DNA from: Clostridiales bacterium
GTDB taxonomy: Bacteria > Bacillota > Clostridia > Oscillospirales > QAMX01
DNA length: 5,746 nt
Direction of reading: 5' to 3'
NCBI GenBank assembly: GCA_003149835.1
Contig: QAMX01000178.1
Span: 1 to 5,746, forward strand
Position numbers and translations under genes: made by a program. The notes beneath the pieces were generated by a model. That model saw only the letters and a program-made list of their open reading frames with translations, was not told the origin of the DNA and searched no databases. Positions 1 to 5,686 of this stretch are shown here, piece after piece; positions within the stretch are counted from its first letter, which is position 1; each line of letters begins with the position of its first letter.

Positions 1-2
1 TC

Positions 3-1274
3 TACGACTGCGCCAAGCCGCTCGGCGCGCGGGTTTCGCCCAAGGCCGGCGGCGTCGGGCTCTACGCGGCGCTGCGCATCCCCGCCGGCGCGGAGCCGGG
101 CGTCTACGAAGGCGTTTATGAGATCTCGCTGGGCGGCGAGCGCTTTGCCGTGCCCGTGTCGCTGCAAATCTACGCGGCGCGGATCCCCGAGGAAGAGCAT
201 TTGAAGATCATCAACGGGTACAGCAGCGGCCACGCCGCCAAATGCCACGGCGCCGAAGGCGACGCCGCGGCCTGCCGCGCGCTCGACGAACAGTATCTGC
301 GCATGCTGCGCCGGATGCGGCAGAATATGCTCTATGTCGGCGGCGTCGTCCGCACCGGGCCGGACGAGGCGGGACACTATCATTTCGACTTCACGCCGCT
401 CAAAGAGTCGGTCGAGTTTTACCTCTCGCTGGGCTACAAGTATTTCAACATGGCGAGCGTCGGCGGCCGCAAGAGCTGGAAGGAATCGACCATTCTCGTC
501 GCCGGCTTTCCGGCCATGAGCTACGAGGCGTACCGCTATCTGGCCGATTATCTGCCCGCGTTGCAGCGCTTTCTCGACGAGCAGGGCTGGACGGAGCGCT
601 TCTACATGGGCGTTTCCGACGAACCAAACGACGCCAACGCCACGGAGTTCCGCGCGCTGTGCGGCCTCGTGCGCAAGCTCGCGCCCCGTATCCGGCTCTT
701 AGACGCGCTCTCCTACACGGCCGTGCACGGTGCGCTCGACGTCTGGGTGCCGCTCAACGCCGAATACGACAAGCACACCGCCGAGTTTGAGAGCTTCCGG
801 GTCGGAAACGACGAGATCTGGCACTACGTCTGCTGCGGCCCGCGCGGCGGCAAATACATCAACCGCTTTATGGATTACCCGCTGCTCTCGACGGAATACC
901 TCTTCTGGGGCAACTATAAATACAACCTCGGCGGCTATCTGCACTGGGCGTCGAACTGCTATCAGCCCGGACAGGATCCGTTTTTGCAAAACTGCCCGAC
1001 GCACAGAAACTGCGACTCGGTCTGCACGCTGCCGCCGGGAGACTCCCATATCCTCTATCCGGGCGACGACGGCCCGTGGATGTCGATGCGCTTGGAGGCG
1101 CAGCGCCGCAGCGCCGAGGAGTTTGAGCTGCTGCGCATGCTCTCCCTGCGCGACAAGGCGCGCGCCGACGCGCTCTGCGCCGAGGGCTTCCGCTCTTTTC
1201 AGGACGTGGAATACGATCCGCTGCGCTTTGAAGAGATCCGCCGCGGTCTGCTCGCGGCCTGCTCGGAGAACTGA
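3..1274 (+). CDS. DUF4091-family glycoside-hydrolase-like protein, 5' partial
   Basis: The frame is open from the left edge, so the true start is outside the window and 423 residues are visible. The first ~60 look like the end of a beta-sandwich domain (alternating hydrophobic strands, 'GVYEGVYEISLGGERFAVPVSL'-like, as commonly precedes the catalytic part of this family). A TIM-barrel-like region follows, with 'GVSDEPND' at 606-629; the Asp-Glu pair at 618-623 is a plausible catalytic acid site. The C-terminal third is the clearest family match: 'IWHYVCCGPRG', 'NRFMDYP', 'GGYLHWASN' and 'LYPGDDGPWMSMRLEAQRR' are arranged as in DUF4091 proteins. Family members sit in polysaccharide-utilisation loci, and few have a defined substrate. 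Export cannot be judged because the N-terminus is missing. An internal GTG at 150 lacks a Shine-Dalgarno sequence and falls mid-domain, so it is not the start. It is probably co-expressed with the next two genes. Family call is firm; substrate is unknown. Confidence 0.85.
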   Translation, partial: YDCAKPLGARVSPKAGGVGLYAALRIPAGAEPGVYEGVYEISLGGERFAVPVSLQIYAARIPEEEHLKIINGYSSGHAAKCHGAEGDAAACRALDEQYLRMLRRMRQNMLYVGGVVRTGPDEAGHYHFDFTPLKESVEFYLSLGYKYFNMASVGGRKSWKESTILVAGFPAMSYEAYRYLADYLPALQRFLDEQGWTERFYMGVSDEPNDANATEFRALCGLVRKLAPRIRLLDALSYTAVHGALDVWVPLNAEYDKHTAEFESFRVGNDEIWHYVCCGPRGGKYINRFMDYPLLSTEYLFWGNYKYNLGGYLHWASNCYQPGQDPFLQNCPTHRNCDSVCTLPPGDSHILYPGDDGPWMSMRLEAQRRSAEEFELLRMLSLRDKARADALCAEGFRSFQDVEYDPLRFEEIRRGLLAACSEN

Positions 1275-1283
1275 ATATGCCTG

Positions 1284-1331
1284 CCGCGGCCGGTCGCCGT
1301 TTTCAAAACGCGCCCGGCCGCGGTTCGTTTT
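1284..1331 (+). terminator. GC-rich hairpin with T-rich tail, intercistronic terminator or attenuator
   Basis: A perfect 10-base inverted repeat, CCGCGGCCGG (1284-1293) and CCGGCCGCGG (1314-1323), is extended inside by CGC/GCG and GTTT/AAAC pairings with small bulges. It is followed by TTCGTTTT. It starts ten bases after the stop of the DUF4091 gene and ends about 60 bases before the next start. With the T-tail on the plus strand it resembles an intrinsic terminator. Since the next gene has no visible promoter in the remaining gap, partial termination or 3' end protection within an operon is equally possible. Confidence 0.6.
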
Positions 1332-1388
1332 CAATCAAAAACCGTTCGCCCGAAGCAGGCGGCGGGCATAAAGGAGAAAAAGATCAAA

Positions 1389-2498
1389 ATGAAAAACGTA
1401 TTTGATATCACCGAATTCGGAGCCGTCGGCGACGGCGCTTCGGACTGCACGGGGGCGATTCAGTCGGCGATGGACGCGGCCGCGGCGGTCAAGGGCTGCG
1501 TGTTGGTGCCGCCGGGCGAGTATGTATGCGGCGGGCTGAAAGTGCCGCGTGAGATCACCGTCGAGGGGTTTCACTCGTGGTCGTTCCGCGGCTGCGGCGG
1601 CAGCGTGCTGCTGCTGCGCGACGCCGGAGACGCCTGCCTGCTCGACCTGTCCTACGCGATCGGCTGCACGGTGAAGGGGCTGTCTCTCGACGGCCGCGGG
1701 ATCGGCGAAGGCGTACACGGCATTCTGGTGACCTACGGCGAATACAACGGCGCGGGCGAGGAGGACAGCTTCCGGATTGAGGACTGCAAGGTGAGCCATT
1801 TCAGCGGCGACGGTGTGCGGCTCAAACACATCTGGTGCTTTTCGGTGCGCCACTGTATGCTCGCCTTCAATGCCGGCAGCGGGCTGTATATCGACGGCTG
1901 GGACGGATTCGTGCTCGACAACTGGCTGACAGGCAACGCGGGCGCGGGGCTGTATTCGGACGCGACCTGTTCCTCGGTGACGCTGACGGGCAACCGCATC
2001 GAATGGAACCGCATGGCGGGGATCAGCCTGCGGGCGGCGAAATGCTGCAATATCACGGGCAATTATTTCGACCGCAGCGGCGGGCCGGCGCTCTCCGTGC
2101 GCGGCCGCGGGGGCGACGCCGTTTCCGATTCCCTGACCGTGACGGGCAACATCTTCAACCGCAGCGGCGCGGGCGACTACGGCGAAAACGCGCCGCAGGA
2201 CGCCTATGACGACGCGCACGTCCGCATGGAGCGCTGCGTCAACTGCGTGGTGACCGGCAACGTATGCCGCGCCGGCCGAAACGACGGAGGGACGGGGCGG
2301 CTGAGCCCGTTCTACTCCTTTGTGTTCAGACAGCTGCGCGGCTGCATCATCCGCGACAACACCTCGCAGAGCGGCGCGGTCAAGCAGACGGTGCTGGATC
2401 TCGGCGAGCATGACGACGGCGTTGCGATTGAAAGCAACGTCGGCTCGCCCACCGAGCGGCTCGACCCGTGGTACCCGACGCTCTCGCGCGGGGAATAG
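1389..2498 (+). CDS. Pectate-lyase-superfamily right-handed beta-helix protein
   Basis: The protein has 369 residues. AGGAG at 1372-1376 lies 12 bases before the ATG, and the N-terminus matches the usual family start. Residues 6-33 ('DITEFGAVGDGASDCTGAIQ' onward) are the hallmark opening of the pectate lyase 3 / GH28-like beta-helix superfamily. The middle is built of parallel beta-helix coils with a recurring TGN turn at residues 181, 200, 223, 252 and 289, each preceded by a hydrophobic strand. Known relatives are polysaccharide lyases, hydrolases or epimerases, and also phage tailspikes; the glycan-gene context favours a carbohydrate enzyme. There is no signal peptide or membrane segment, and about 16 cysteines are spread along the chain, which suggests a cytoplasmic protein. 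I cannot place catalytic residues, so lyase versus hydrolase is undecided. It lies 114 bases after the DUF4091 gene and 127 before the fucosidase, in the same direction. Confidence 0.85.
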   Translation: MKNVFDITEFGAVGDGASDCTGAIQSAMDAAAAVKGCVLVPPGEYVCGGLKVPREITVEGFHSWSFRGCGGSVLLLRDAGDACLLDLSYAIGCTVKGLSLDGRGIGEGVHGILVTYGEYNGAGEEDSFRIEDCKVSHFSGDGVRLKHIWCFSVRHCMLAFNAGSGLYIDGWDGFVLDNWLTGNAGAGLYSDATCSSVTLTGNRIEWNRMAGISLRAAKCCNITGNYFDRSGGPALSVRGRGGDAVSDSLTVTGNIFNRSGAGDYGENAPQDAYDDAHVRMERCVNCVVTGNVCRAGRNDGGTGRLSPFYSFVFRQLRGCIIRDNTSQSGAVKQTVLDLGEHDDGVAIESNVGSPTERLDPWYPTLSRGE

Positions 2499-2530
2499 GG
2501 CGGAGCGAAAGACAAAAAGGCATCCGCGCA

Positions 2531-2558
2531 GAAAAAATCCGGCCGCATCGCGGCCGGA
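2531..2558 (-). terminator. Perfect 9-bp hairpin with T-tract on minus strand
   Basis: TCCGGCCGC (2538-2546), loop ATC, GCGGCCGGA (2550-2558) form a perfect stem. On the minus strand the stem is followed directly by a run of six to seven T (the A-run at 2532-2537 on plus), giving a textbook intrinsic terminator pointing leftward. On the plus strand the downstream bases are CGAATGG, with no T-tract, so it should not stop the plus-strand operon efficiently. No minus-strand gene is credible here; it may block antisense transcription or act only as an intercistronic RNA stem. Confidence 0.5.
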
Positions 2559-2625
2559 CGAATGGAAACGAATGGCATTCGCATGCAGGCGAATGGAATC
2601 AATGGAACATTGAAAGGAGCTTTTT

Positions 2626-3891
2626 ATGGCCGGTCTGATGTCCGCCGCGATTCCCTCCAAGGCGAAGCTCGCCTTTCTCGATTCGGAGCTGGGGATTTTC
2701 TTTCATTTCGGCGTCCGCACCTTTAACGAGGAAAACCGCGACTGGGATATGCTGCCGATGAGAGCGGAGAGCTTCAACCCGACCGCGCTCGACTGCCGCC
2801 AATGGATCCGCGCCGTCCGCGACGCCGGCGCGAAATACGCTGTTCTGACCACGAAGCACCACGACGGCTTCGCTCTGTGGCCGTCGAAGTATACGGAGTT
2901 CTCCGTCAAGAGCTCGCCGTGGCGGGGCGGAGCGGGCGACGTCGTGCGGGAATTTGTCGACGCCTGCCGCGAGTTCGGCGTCAAGACGGGGCTTTACTAT
3001 TCCTGCGCGCAGTTTGGCTCCAAGGAGATGGGCGACGCGCAGTACAACGACTTTGTCGTCGGCCAGCTTCACGAGCTTTTCACCGGCTACGGCCCGATCG
3101 ACGAGATCTGGTTCGATGACTGCGGCGCGGAGGGACATCATTTTGACGTGGCGCGGATCGAAAAAACCATCCGCACCCTCCAACCGCACGCGCTCGTCTT
3201 CGGCGGCTGGGAGCGGGATATCCGCTGGCCCGGCAACGAATGGGGGTGTGCGCCGCTCTCAAACGGCGATACGGTTTTGCGCAACGGCGAGCCGGTTTTC
3301 CTGCCCGGAGAGTGCGACGCCTGTATGACGCGGTTCGGTTCGGAAAATTTCTGGTTTTATAACGAGACGCACAGGGACTGCCTGCGCACCGTCGACGAGC
3401 TGGTCGGCATGTATTACCTGTCGGTCGGCCGCGGCTCCAACCTGCTGCTGAACATCGCGCCGGACCGCCGCGGCCTCCTGCCCGACGCGCCGCTGGCGCT
3501 GCTCAACGGGATGAGCGCCGAGCTGAACCGGCGCTTCTCCGAGTGCCGCCTCGAAACGTCGCCAATAGAAAAGGCTGTGGAAAACGGCTGCGCGGAGTAT
3601 CGGGTCGAGCTGGAAAAAAATCAGCTCATCGATCAGGTTGTGCTCGCCGAGGAGCTCTCGGCGGGCGCCCATGTGCGCGCCTTCACCGTTTACGTCTCGC
3701 CGCACCGGGGCGACCAGCGCATCGCCGTCTACCGCGGCGAGACGATTGGGCGCAAGCATATCTGTACCTTCCCCACCATCCGCGGCAAACTGATCGACGT
3801 GGTCGTCGACGAATCGGACGGCTGTGAGAACGTCGCCGATATCGGCGCGCTCTACGTCGGCGACCGCTCGGGCCGGCAGATCAGGGGCTGA
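2626..3891 (+). CDS. Alpha-L-fucosidase, GH29 family
   Basis: The protein has 421 residues, and AAAGGAG at 2613-2619 lies six bases before the ATG. GH29 enzymes release alpha-linked L-fucose with retention of configuration. Family marks are in order: 'LGIFFHFGV' (22-30), 'TTKHHDGFALWPSKYT' (75-90, the His-His-Asp substrate-binding strand), 'TGLYYS' (121-126), 'PIDEIWFDD' (157-165) and 'VGRGSNLLLNIAPDRRGLLP' (267-286). By family knowledge the first Asp of WFDD, D164, should be the nucleophile. The acid/base residue cannot be assigned by eye. From about residue 312 a beta-rich C-terminal domain follows ('VVLAEELSAGAHVRAFTVYV'), as in many GH29 proteins. The chain is somewhat shorter than most members and starts almost directly at the barrel without a signal peptide, so it is likely intracellular. 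The catalytic layout and 'EIWFDD' style suggest the broader GH29-B-type branch, but this is uncertain. It closes the glycan cluster. Confidence 0.92.
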   Translation: MAGLMSAAIPSKAKLAFLDSELGIFFHFGVRTFNEENRDWDMLPMRAESFNPTALDCRQWIRAVRDAGAKYAVLTTKHHDGFALWPSKYTEFSVKSSPWRGGAGDVVREFVDACREFGVKTGLYYSCAQFGSKEMGDAQYNDFVVGQLHELFTGYGPIDEIWFDDCGAEGHHFDVARIEKTIRTLQPHALVFGGWERDIRWPGNEWGCAPLSNGDTVLRNGEPVFLPGECDACMTRFGSENFWFYNETHRDCLRTVDELVGMYYLSVGRGSNLLLNIAPDRRGLLPDAPLALLNGMSAELNRRFSECRLETSPIEKAVENGCAEYRVELEKNQLIDQVVLAEELSAGAHVRAFTVYVSPHRGDQRIAVYRGETIGRKHICTFPTIRGKLIDVVVDESDGCENVADIGALYVGDRSGRQIRG

Positions 3892-3939
3892 GCGCCCCGC
3901 GAACAGGCCGGCGGAAAATATAACGGCATCAACGCGAAA

Positions 3940-3961
3940 CGGGCGCGCTTCGGCGCGCCCG
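3940..3961. terminator. UUCG-loop hairpin between convergent genes
   Basis: CGGGCGCGC (3940-3948), TTCG loop, GCGCGCCCG (3953-3961) form a perfect 9-bp stem with an extra-stable tetraloop. It lies between the fucosidase stop (plus, 3891) and the small hypothetical gene stop (minus, 4005), the expected place for a shared terminator. The plus side has no T-tract. The minus side has only TTTCGCGTT after the stem, so termination strength is uncertain. A weaker 6-bp repeat, ATCAGA/TCTGAT (3970-3975 and 3984-3989), sits next to it. Nothing else coding is seen in 3892-4004. Confidence 0.5.
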
Positions 3962-4004
3962 CTCGGGAAATCAGAGAGGTATTTCTGATCCGGCGCTGTT
4001 TGAG

Positions 4005-4265
4005 TCAGTCCGCCGCGTCCGGCTCAAAGTGGATCAGATACTGCGCGGCCTGCTCTTCGCTCTCAAAGCAGAGGCGTTGGCCGGTGATATAATACACCGC
4101 GTCGATCCACTCCCTGAGGCTGTAACGGGACGGGTCGACGCCGCGCAGCACGCGCCGGACAGACGGCAGACAGCGGCGGTCGTGCAGATCGGACAGATAC
4201 AGACCGCCGATACCGCTGCACAGATCGGCGAGTAAATCCGTAGAGTTTGCATGTGCGACGTCCAT
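4005..4265 (-). CDS. Small hypothetical protein, 86 aa
   Basis: I do not recognise this protein. The start is secure: on the minus strand AAGGAGG precedes the ATG by about seven bases. The 86 residues look soluble and mostly helical, with three cysteines (16, 32, 66), an acidic first half, a central 'SDLHDRRCLPSVRRVLRGV' stretch, then 'YSLREWIDAVYYITGQRLCF' and an acidic tail. There is no membrane segment, signal peptide or clear helix-turn-helix motif. The 'EEQAAQYL' end could be a short amphipathic helix. A small stem, CGGGCG/CGCCCG (4299-4304 and 4308-4313), lies in its leader. It is convergent with the fucosidase and codirectional with the resolvase upstream, from which it is separated by 248 bases, so it may have its own promoter. 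Protein reality is well supported by the ribosome site and sensible composition; function is unknown. Confidence 0.7.
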   Translation of the reverse strand: MDVAHANSTDLLADLCSGIGGLYLSDLHDRRCLPSVRRVLRGVDPSRYSLREWIDAVYYITGQRLCFESEEQAAQYLIHFEPDAAD

Positions 4266-4319
4266 AACGGGCCTCCTTGTCGTATATCCAAGCGTTGACG
4301 GGCGGTTCGCCCGATAAAG

Positions 4320-4348
4320 CAGACTTTTTCGCGCAGGTGTGCTATAAT
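4320..4348 (+). promoter_or_regulatory. Extended -10 promoter pointing rightward
   Basis: TATAAT at 4343-4348 is a perfect -10 with the TG of an extended -10 at 4340-4341. The -35 position at 17-base spacing reads CAGACT (4320-4325), matching only the GAC core of the consensus, which the extended -10 could offset. Transcription would begin near 4355 and run into AGGAG (4371-4375), a TTG start at 4385, the paired repeats, and then antisense through the resolvase. The opposite strand reads TATTAT over the same bases (4344-4349) and could serve the small hypothetical gene, though its -35 is poor. Confidence 0.55.
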
Positions 4349-4384
4349 ATCAAACGATGGATATCGATACAGGAGCGCTGATTT

Positions 4385-4513
4385 TTGAACGGGAACACAG
4401 CGTTTACGGCTGAAACGTATGTAAAAACAGCGCCCGATATTTCCTACTTTTTCCAGCCGAATCAGCCCGAAATATCCTACTTTTTCCAGCCGAATTTTTT
4501 GAATCCCGGCAAG
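4385..4513 (+). other. Undecided short plus-strand reading frame after the promoter
   Basis: A TTG codon at 4385 lies nine bases after AGGAG and 37 bases downstream of the TATAAT. The frame is open through the paired repeats, giving an 11-residue tandem unit around 'ISYFFQPN', and then continues antisense across the whole resolvase to a stop at 5131. The part beyond 4513 has the composition of an antisense shadow. The first 43 codons could be a remnant of a gene broken by arrival of the resolvase, a short real peptide gene, or chance. An ATG at 4357 opens only an 18-codon frame and lacks a ribosome site. Confidence 0.2.
4432..4495. repeat. Two 31-bp direct repeats with mutually inverted 8-bp cores
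   Basis: Copies at 4432-4462 and 4465-4495 agree at 29 of 31 positions, separated by CAG (period 33). Both contain CCTACTTTTTCCAGCCGAAT. The only two differences fall in the 8-base core, GATATTTC (4436-4443) versus GAAATATC (4469-4476), which are exact reverse complements. The array starts 19 bases beyond the resolvase stop codon on the minus strand. Candidate roles are recombinase or regulator binding sites, or a coding 11-residue tandem repeat on the plus strand. Confidence 0.85.
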
Positions 4514-5110
4514 TTATTTTCCGTGCGCCCAGCGCAGAAACGTGTCCTGCGCAATCCCGAGCCGGCCGGCCGCCTCGCGGGAGGAGACTTTTTTGTTTTC
4601 CCATTCGGCTTTCATCCGCCCGAAATCCTCCGGCACCCGTTTCCGCGGCCGTCCGAACTGTACTCCGCGCAGCCGCGCGGCGGCGATCCCCTCCATCTGC
4701 CGCTGGCGGATGTTCTCGCGCTCCGTCTGCGCTACATAGGAGAGAATTTGCAGGACCAGATCGGCCACGAACGTGCCGGTCAGGTCCTTTCCGGTTTGCC
4801 GGGTATCAAGCAGCGGCATATCGAGAACGACGATATCCGCCCGCTTTTCTTTGGTGATGATTCGCCACTGAGTCAGAATTTCGTCGTAATTGCGCCCGAG
4901 CCGGTCGATGGATTTGACGACCAGAATGTCGCCCGCCCGGAGCTTTTTCAGCAGCTTGCGGTAATGCGGGCGGTTGAAATCCTTGCCGCTCAGCTTGTCC
5001 ATATAGGTGTTTTCCTCGGGAACGGAAAATTCCCGCAGAGCGATTTTCTGCCGGTCCTCGTTTTGTTCTTTGGTGGATACGCGAATGTATCCGTATACGG
5101 CGCCTGCCAT
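4514..5110 (-). CDS. Serine recombinase (resolvase/invertase family)
   Basis: The protein has 198 residues. On the minus strand AGGAGG precedes the ATG by eight bases. It is a small DNA resolvase/invertase that cuts and rejoins two DNA sites through a serine-DNA link. The N-terminal catalytic domain covers about 4-140. 'YIRVSTKEQNEDRQ' (8-21) carries R10 and the nucleophile S12. 'SIDRLGRN' (67-74) carries the active-site arginines R70 and R73. 'TERENIRQRQMEGIAAA' (129-145) is the long dimer and DNA-contact helix. 'FGRP' (152-155) is the minor-groove linker, and 'VSSREAAGRLGIAQDTFLRW' (175-194) is the C-terminal helix-turn-helix. Length and domains are complete, with no frameshift, so it is probably active. 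Closest in feel to resolvases carried by clostridial mobile elements. No transposase or relaxase is in view. Two direct repeats lie just past its 3' end and a short palindrome lies upstream; either might be a target site. Codon third positions look less GC-biased than in the glycan genes, consistent with acquisition. Confidence 0.95.
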   Translation of the reverse strand: MAGAVYGYIRVSTKEQNEDRQKIALREFSVPEENTYMDKLSGKDFNRPHYRKLLKKLRAGDILVVKSIDRLGRNYDEILTQWRIITKEKRADIVVLDMPLLDTRQTGKDLTGTFVADLVLQILSYVAQTERENIRQRQMEGIAAARLRGVQFGRPRKRVPEDFGRMKAEWENKKVSSREAAGRLGIAQDTFLRWAHGK

Positions 5111-5159
5111 GTCGTTCGCCTCCTGAAATGAATGATGAGAATAGTATCTGCGGTCAGAG

Positions 5160-5171
5160 CCATTTTAATGG
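5160..5171 (-). promoter_or_regulatory. Palindrome over a possible resolvase -10
   Basis: CCATT-TT-AATGG is a 12-base inverted repeat about 50 bases before the resolvase ATG. Its minus-strand reading contains TAAAAT (5162-5167), a five-of-six match to a -10 box. The -35 position is poor (TTATTT), but the region just upstream is strongly A/T-rich (5181-5207). A recombinase or repressor bound here would cover the promoter, as resolvases of the Tn3 type do. This is inference from position and symmetry only. Confidence 0.25.
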
Positions 5172-5255
5172 AGGCTTGCGAAGAAAATAAAAAAGAAATA
5201 TAAATTTGCTGTATCGGCGGCGGCGCGGAGCAAAGGCCGACAAAGCCGCCGGCTG

Positions 5256-5297
5256 GAAAAATCAAAACCGCCCCATACGCCGGTATGGGGCGGTTTT
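5256..5297 (-). terminator. Strong intrinsic terminator after the small membrane protein gene
   Basis: AAAACCGCCCCATAC (5264-5278), loop GCCG, GTATGGGGCGGTTTT (5283-5297) form a perfect 15-bp stem. On the minus strand it is followed by TTTTGATTTTTCC, and it lies 86 bases beyond the stop of the gene at 5383-5649, so it should end that transcript. The plus strand also shows TTTT after the GC stem, so it may work in both directions. It also insulates the resolvase from upstream transcription. The rest of 5111-5382 shows an A/T-rich patch at 5181-5207 and no gene. Confidence 0.85.
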
Positions 5298-5382
5298 CCG
5301 AGGCTGTGCGAACATGGGTAAAATGACAGGACCGGCGCGCGCCTGCGGCGATGAGGAGCAAAGCGGATATTTACGGGGCCGC

Positions 5383-5649
5383 TCACGGCGAGTTGGCGGG
5401 ATTCGGCGCGGAGGAGGCCGGCGCCGGGGAATAGGCGGGCATGGTGACGATCCCGTCGCCGGTGCCGGAAGGCGTCACCTTCCATGTGTCGTAGACCTCC
5501 TCGATTTTTTCGCCGGTCGCACGCTCATAGCGGATGACCGACACATACCGCCCCCTGAAATCGGCCGAGGAGCCGAGAAGCAGCAGGATGGCCGCGGCGG
5601 CGGTAACGAGCAGAACGGCGCGCATCGCGCTTTTGAAAAAGCGTTTCAT
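5383..5649 (-). CDS. Small membrane-anchored or secreted protein, 88 aa
   Basis: I do not recognise a family. On the minus strand AAAGGAG lies eight bases before the ATG, supporting the start. Residues 2-10 are basic ('KRFFKSAMR') and 11-26 form one hydrophobic segment ('AVLLVTAAAAILLLLG'), a signal peptide or N-terminal anchor; 'SSA-D' at 27-30 is an acceptable signal-peptidase I site. The exported part is short: 'YVSVIRYERATGEKIEEVYDTWKV' looks like two beta strands with a turn. A Pro/Ala/Ser-rich, probably disordered tail runs from 71 to the end. There is no lipobox cysteine. A possible -10 (TAGAAT) sits too close to the ribosome site to be useful, so it is probably transcribed from further upstream, outside the window. 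A strong terminator follows it. Confidence 0.7.
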   Translation of the reverse strand: MKRFFKSAMRAVLLVTAAAAILLLLGSSADFRGRYVSVIRYERATGEKIEEVYDTWKVTPSGTGDGIVTMPAYSPAPASSAPNPANSP

Positions 5650-5686
5650 GGGCTGTGCTCCTTTCTATTCTATGCGTTAGTCGATT

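Noticed and set aside
150..152. GTG as start of the first gene
   Set aside because: The frame is open to the left edge, the upstream residues fit the same domain, and no ribosome site precedes the GTG.
2559..2610. Likeness of the AATGG-rich stretch to the GGAAT-type satellite of human DNA
   Set aside because: Only four irregular short units are present, embedded between bacterial genes with a bacterial ribosome site. Contamination or chimerism is not needed to explain it.
1335..2660. Very long minus-strand open frame (441 codons) opposite the beta-helix gene
   Set aside because: Composition is Arg/Ala/Val/His-heavy with no recognisable domain or ribosome site. GC-rich codons on the plus strand leave the antisense frame free of stops, and the plus-strand gene has clear family motifs.
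4034..4291. Alternative minus-strand frame overlapping the small hypothetical gene
   Set aside because: No ribosome site precedes its start. The frame at 4005-4265 has a near-perfect one and more protein-like composition.
4514..5131. Plus-strand open frame running across the whole resolvase
   Set aside because: The antisense part has no domain features while the minus strand encodes a complete serine recombinase. Only the leading segment before 4513 is kept as undecided.
4990..5361. Minus-strand frame entering the resolvase from upstream in another frame
   Set aside because: It spans the strong terminator and has no ribosome site or domain. It is a shadow of the resolvase N-terminus and its leader.
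5667..5672. TAGAAT as -10 of the small membrane protein gene
   Set aside because: It lies immediately before the ribosome binding site, so transcription would begin inside that site, and no -35 is present.
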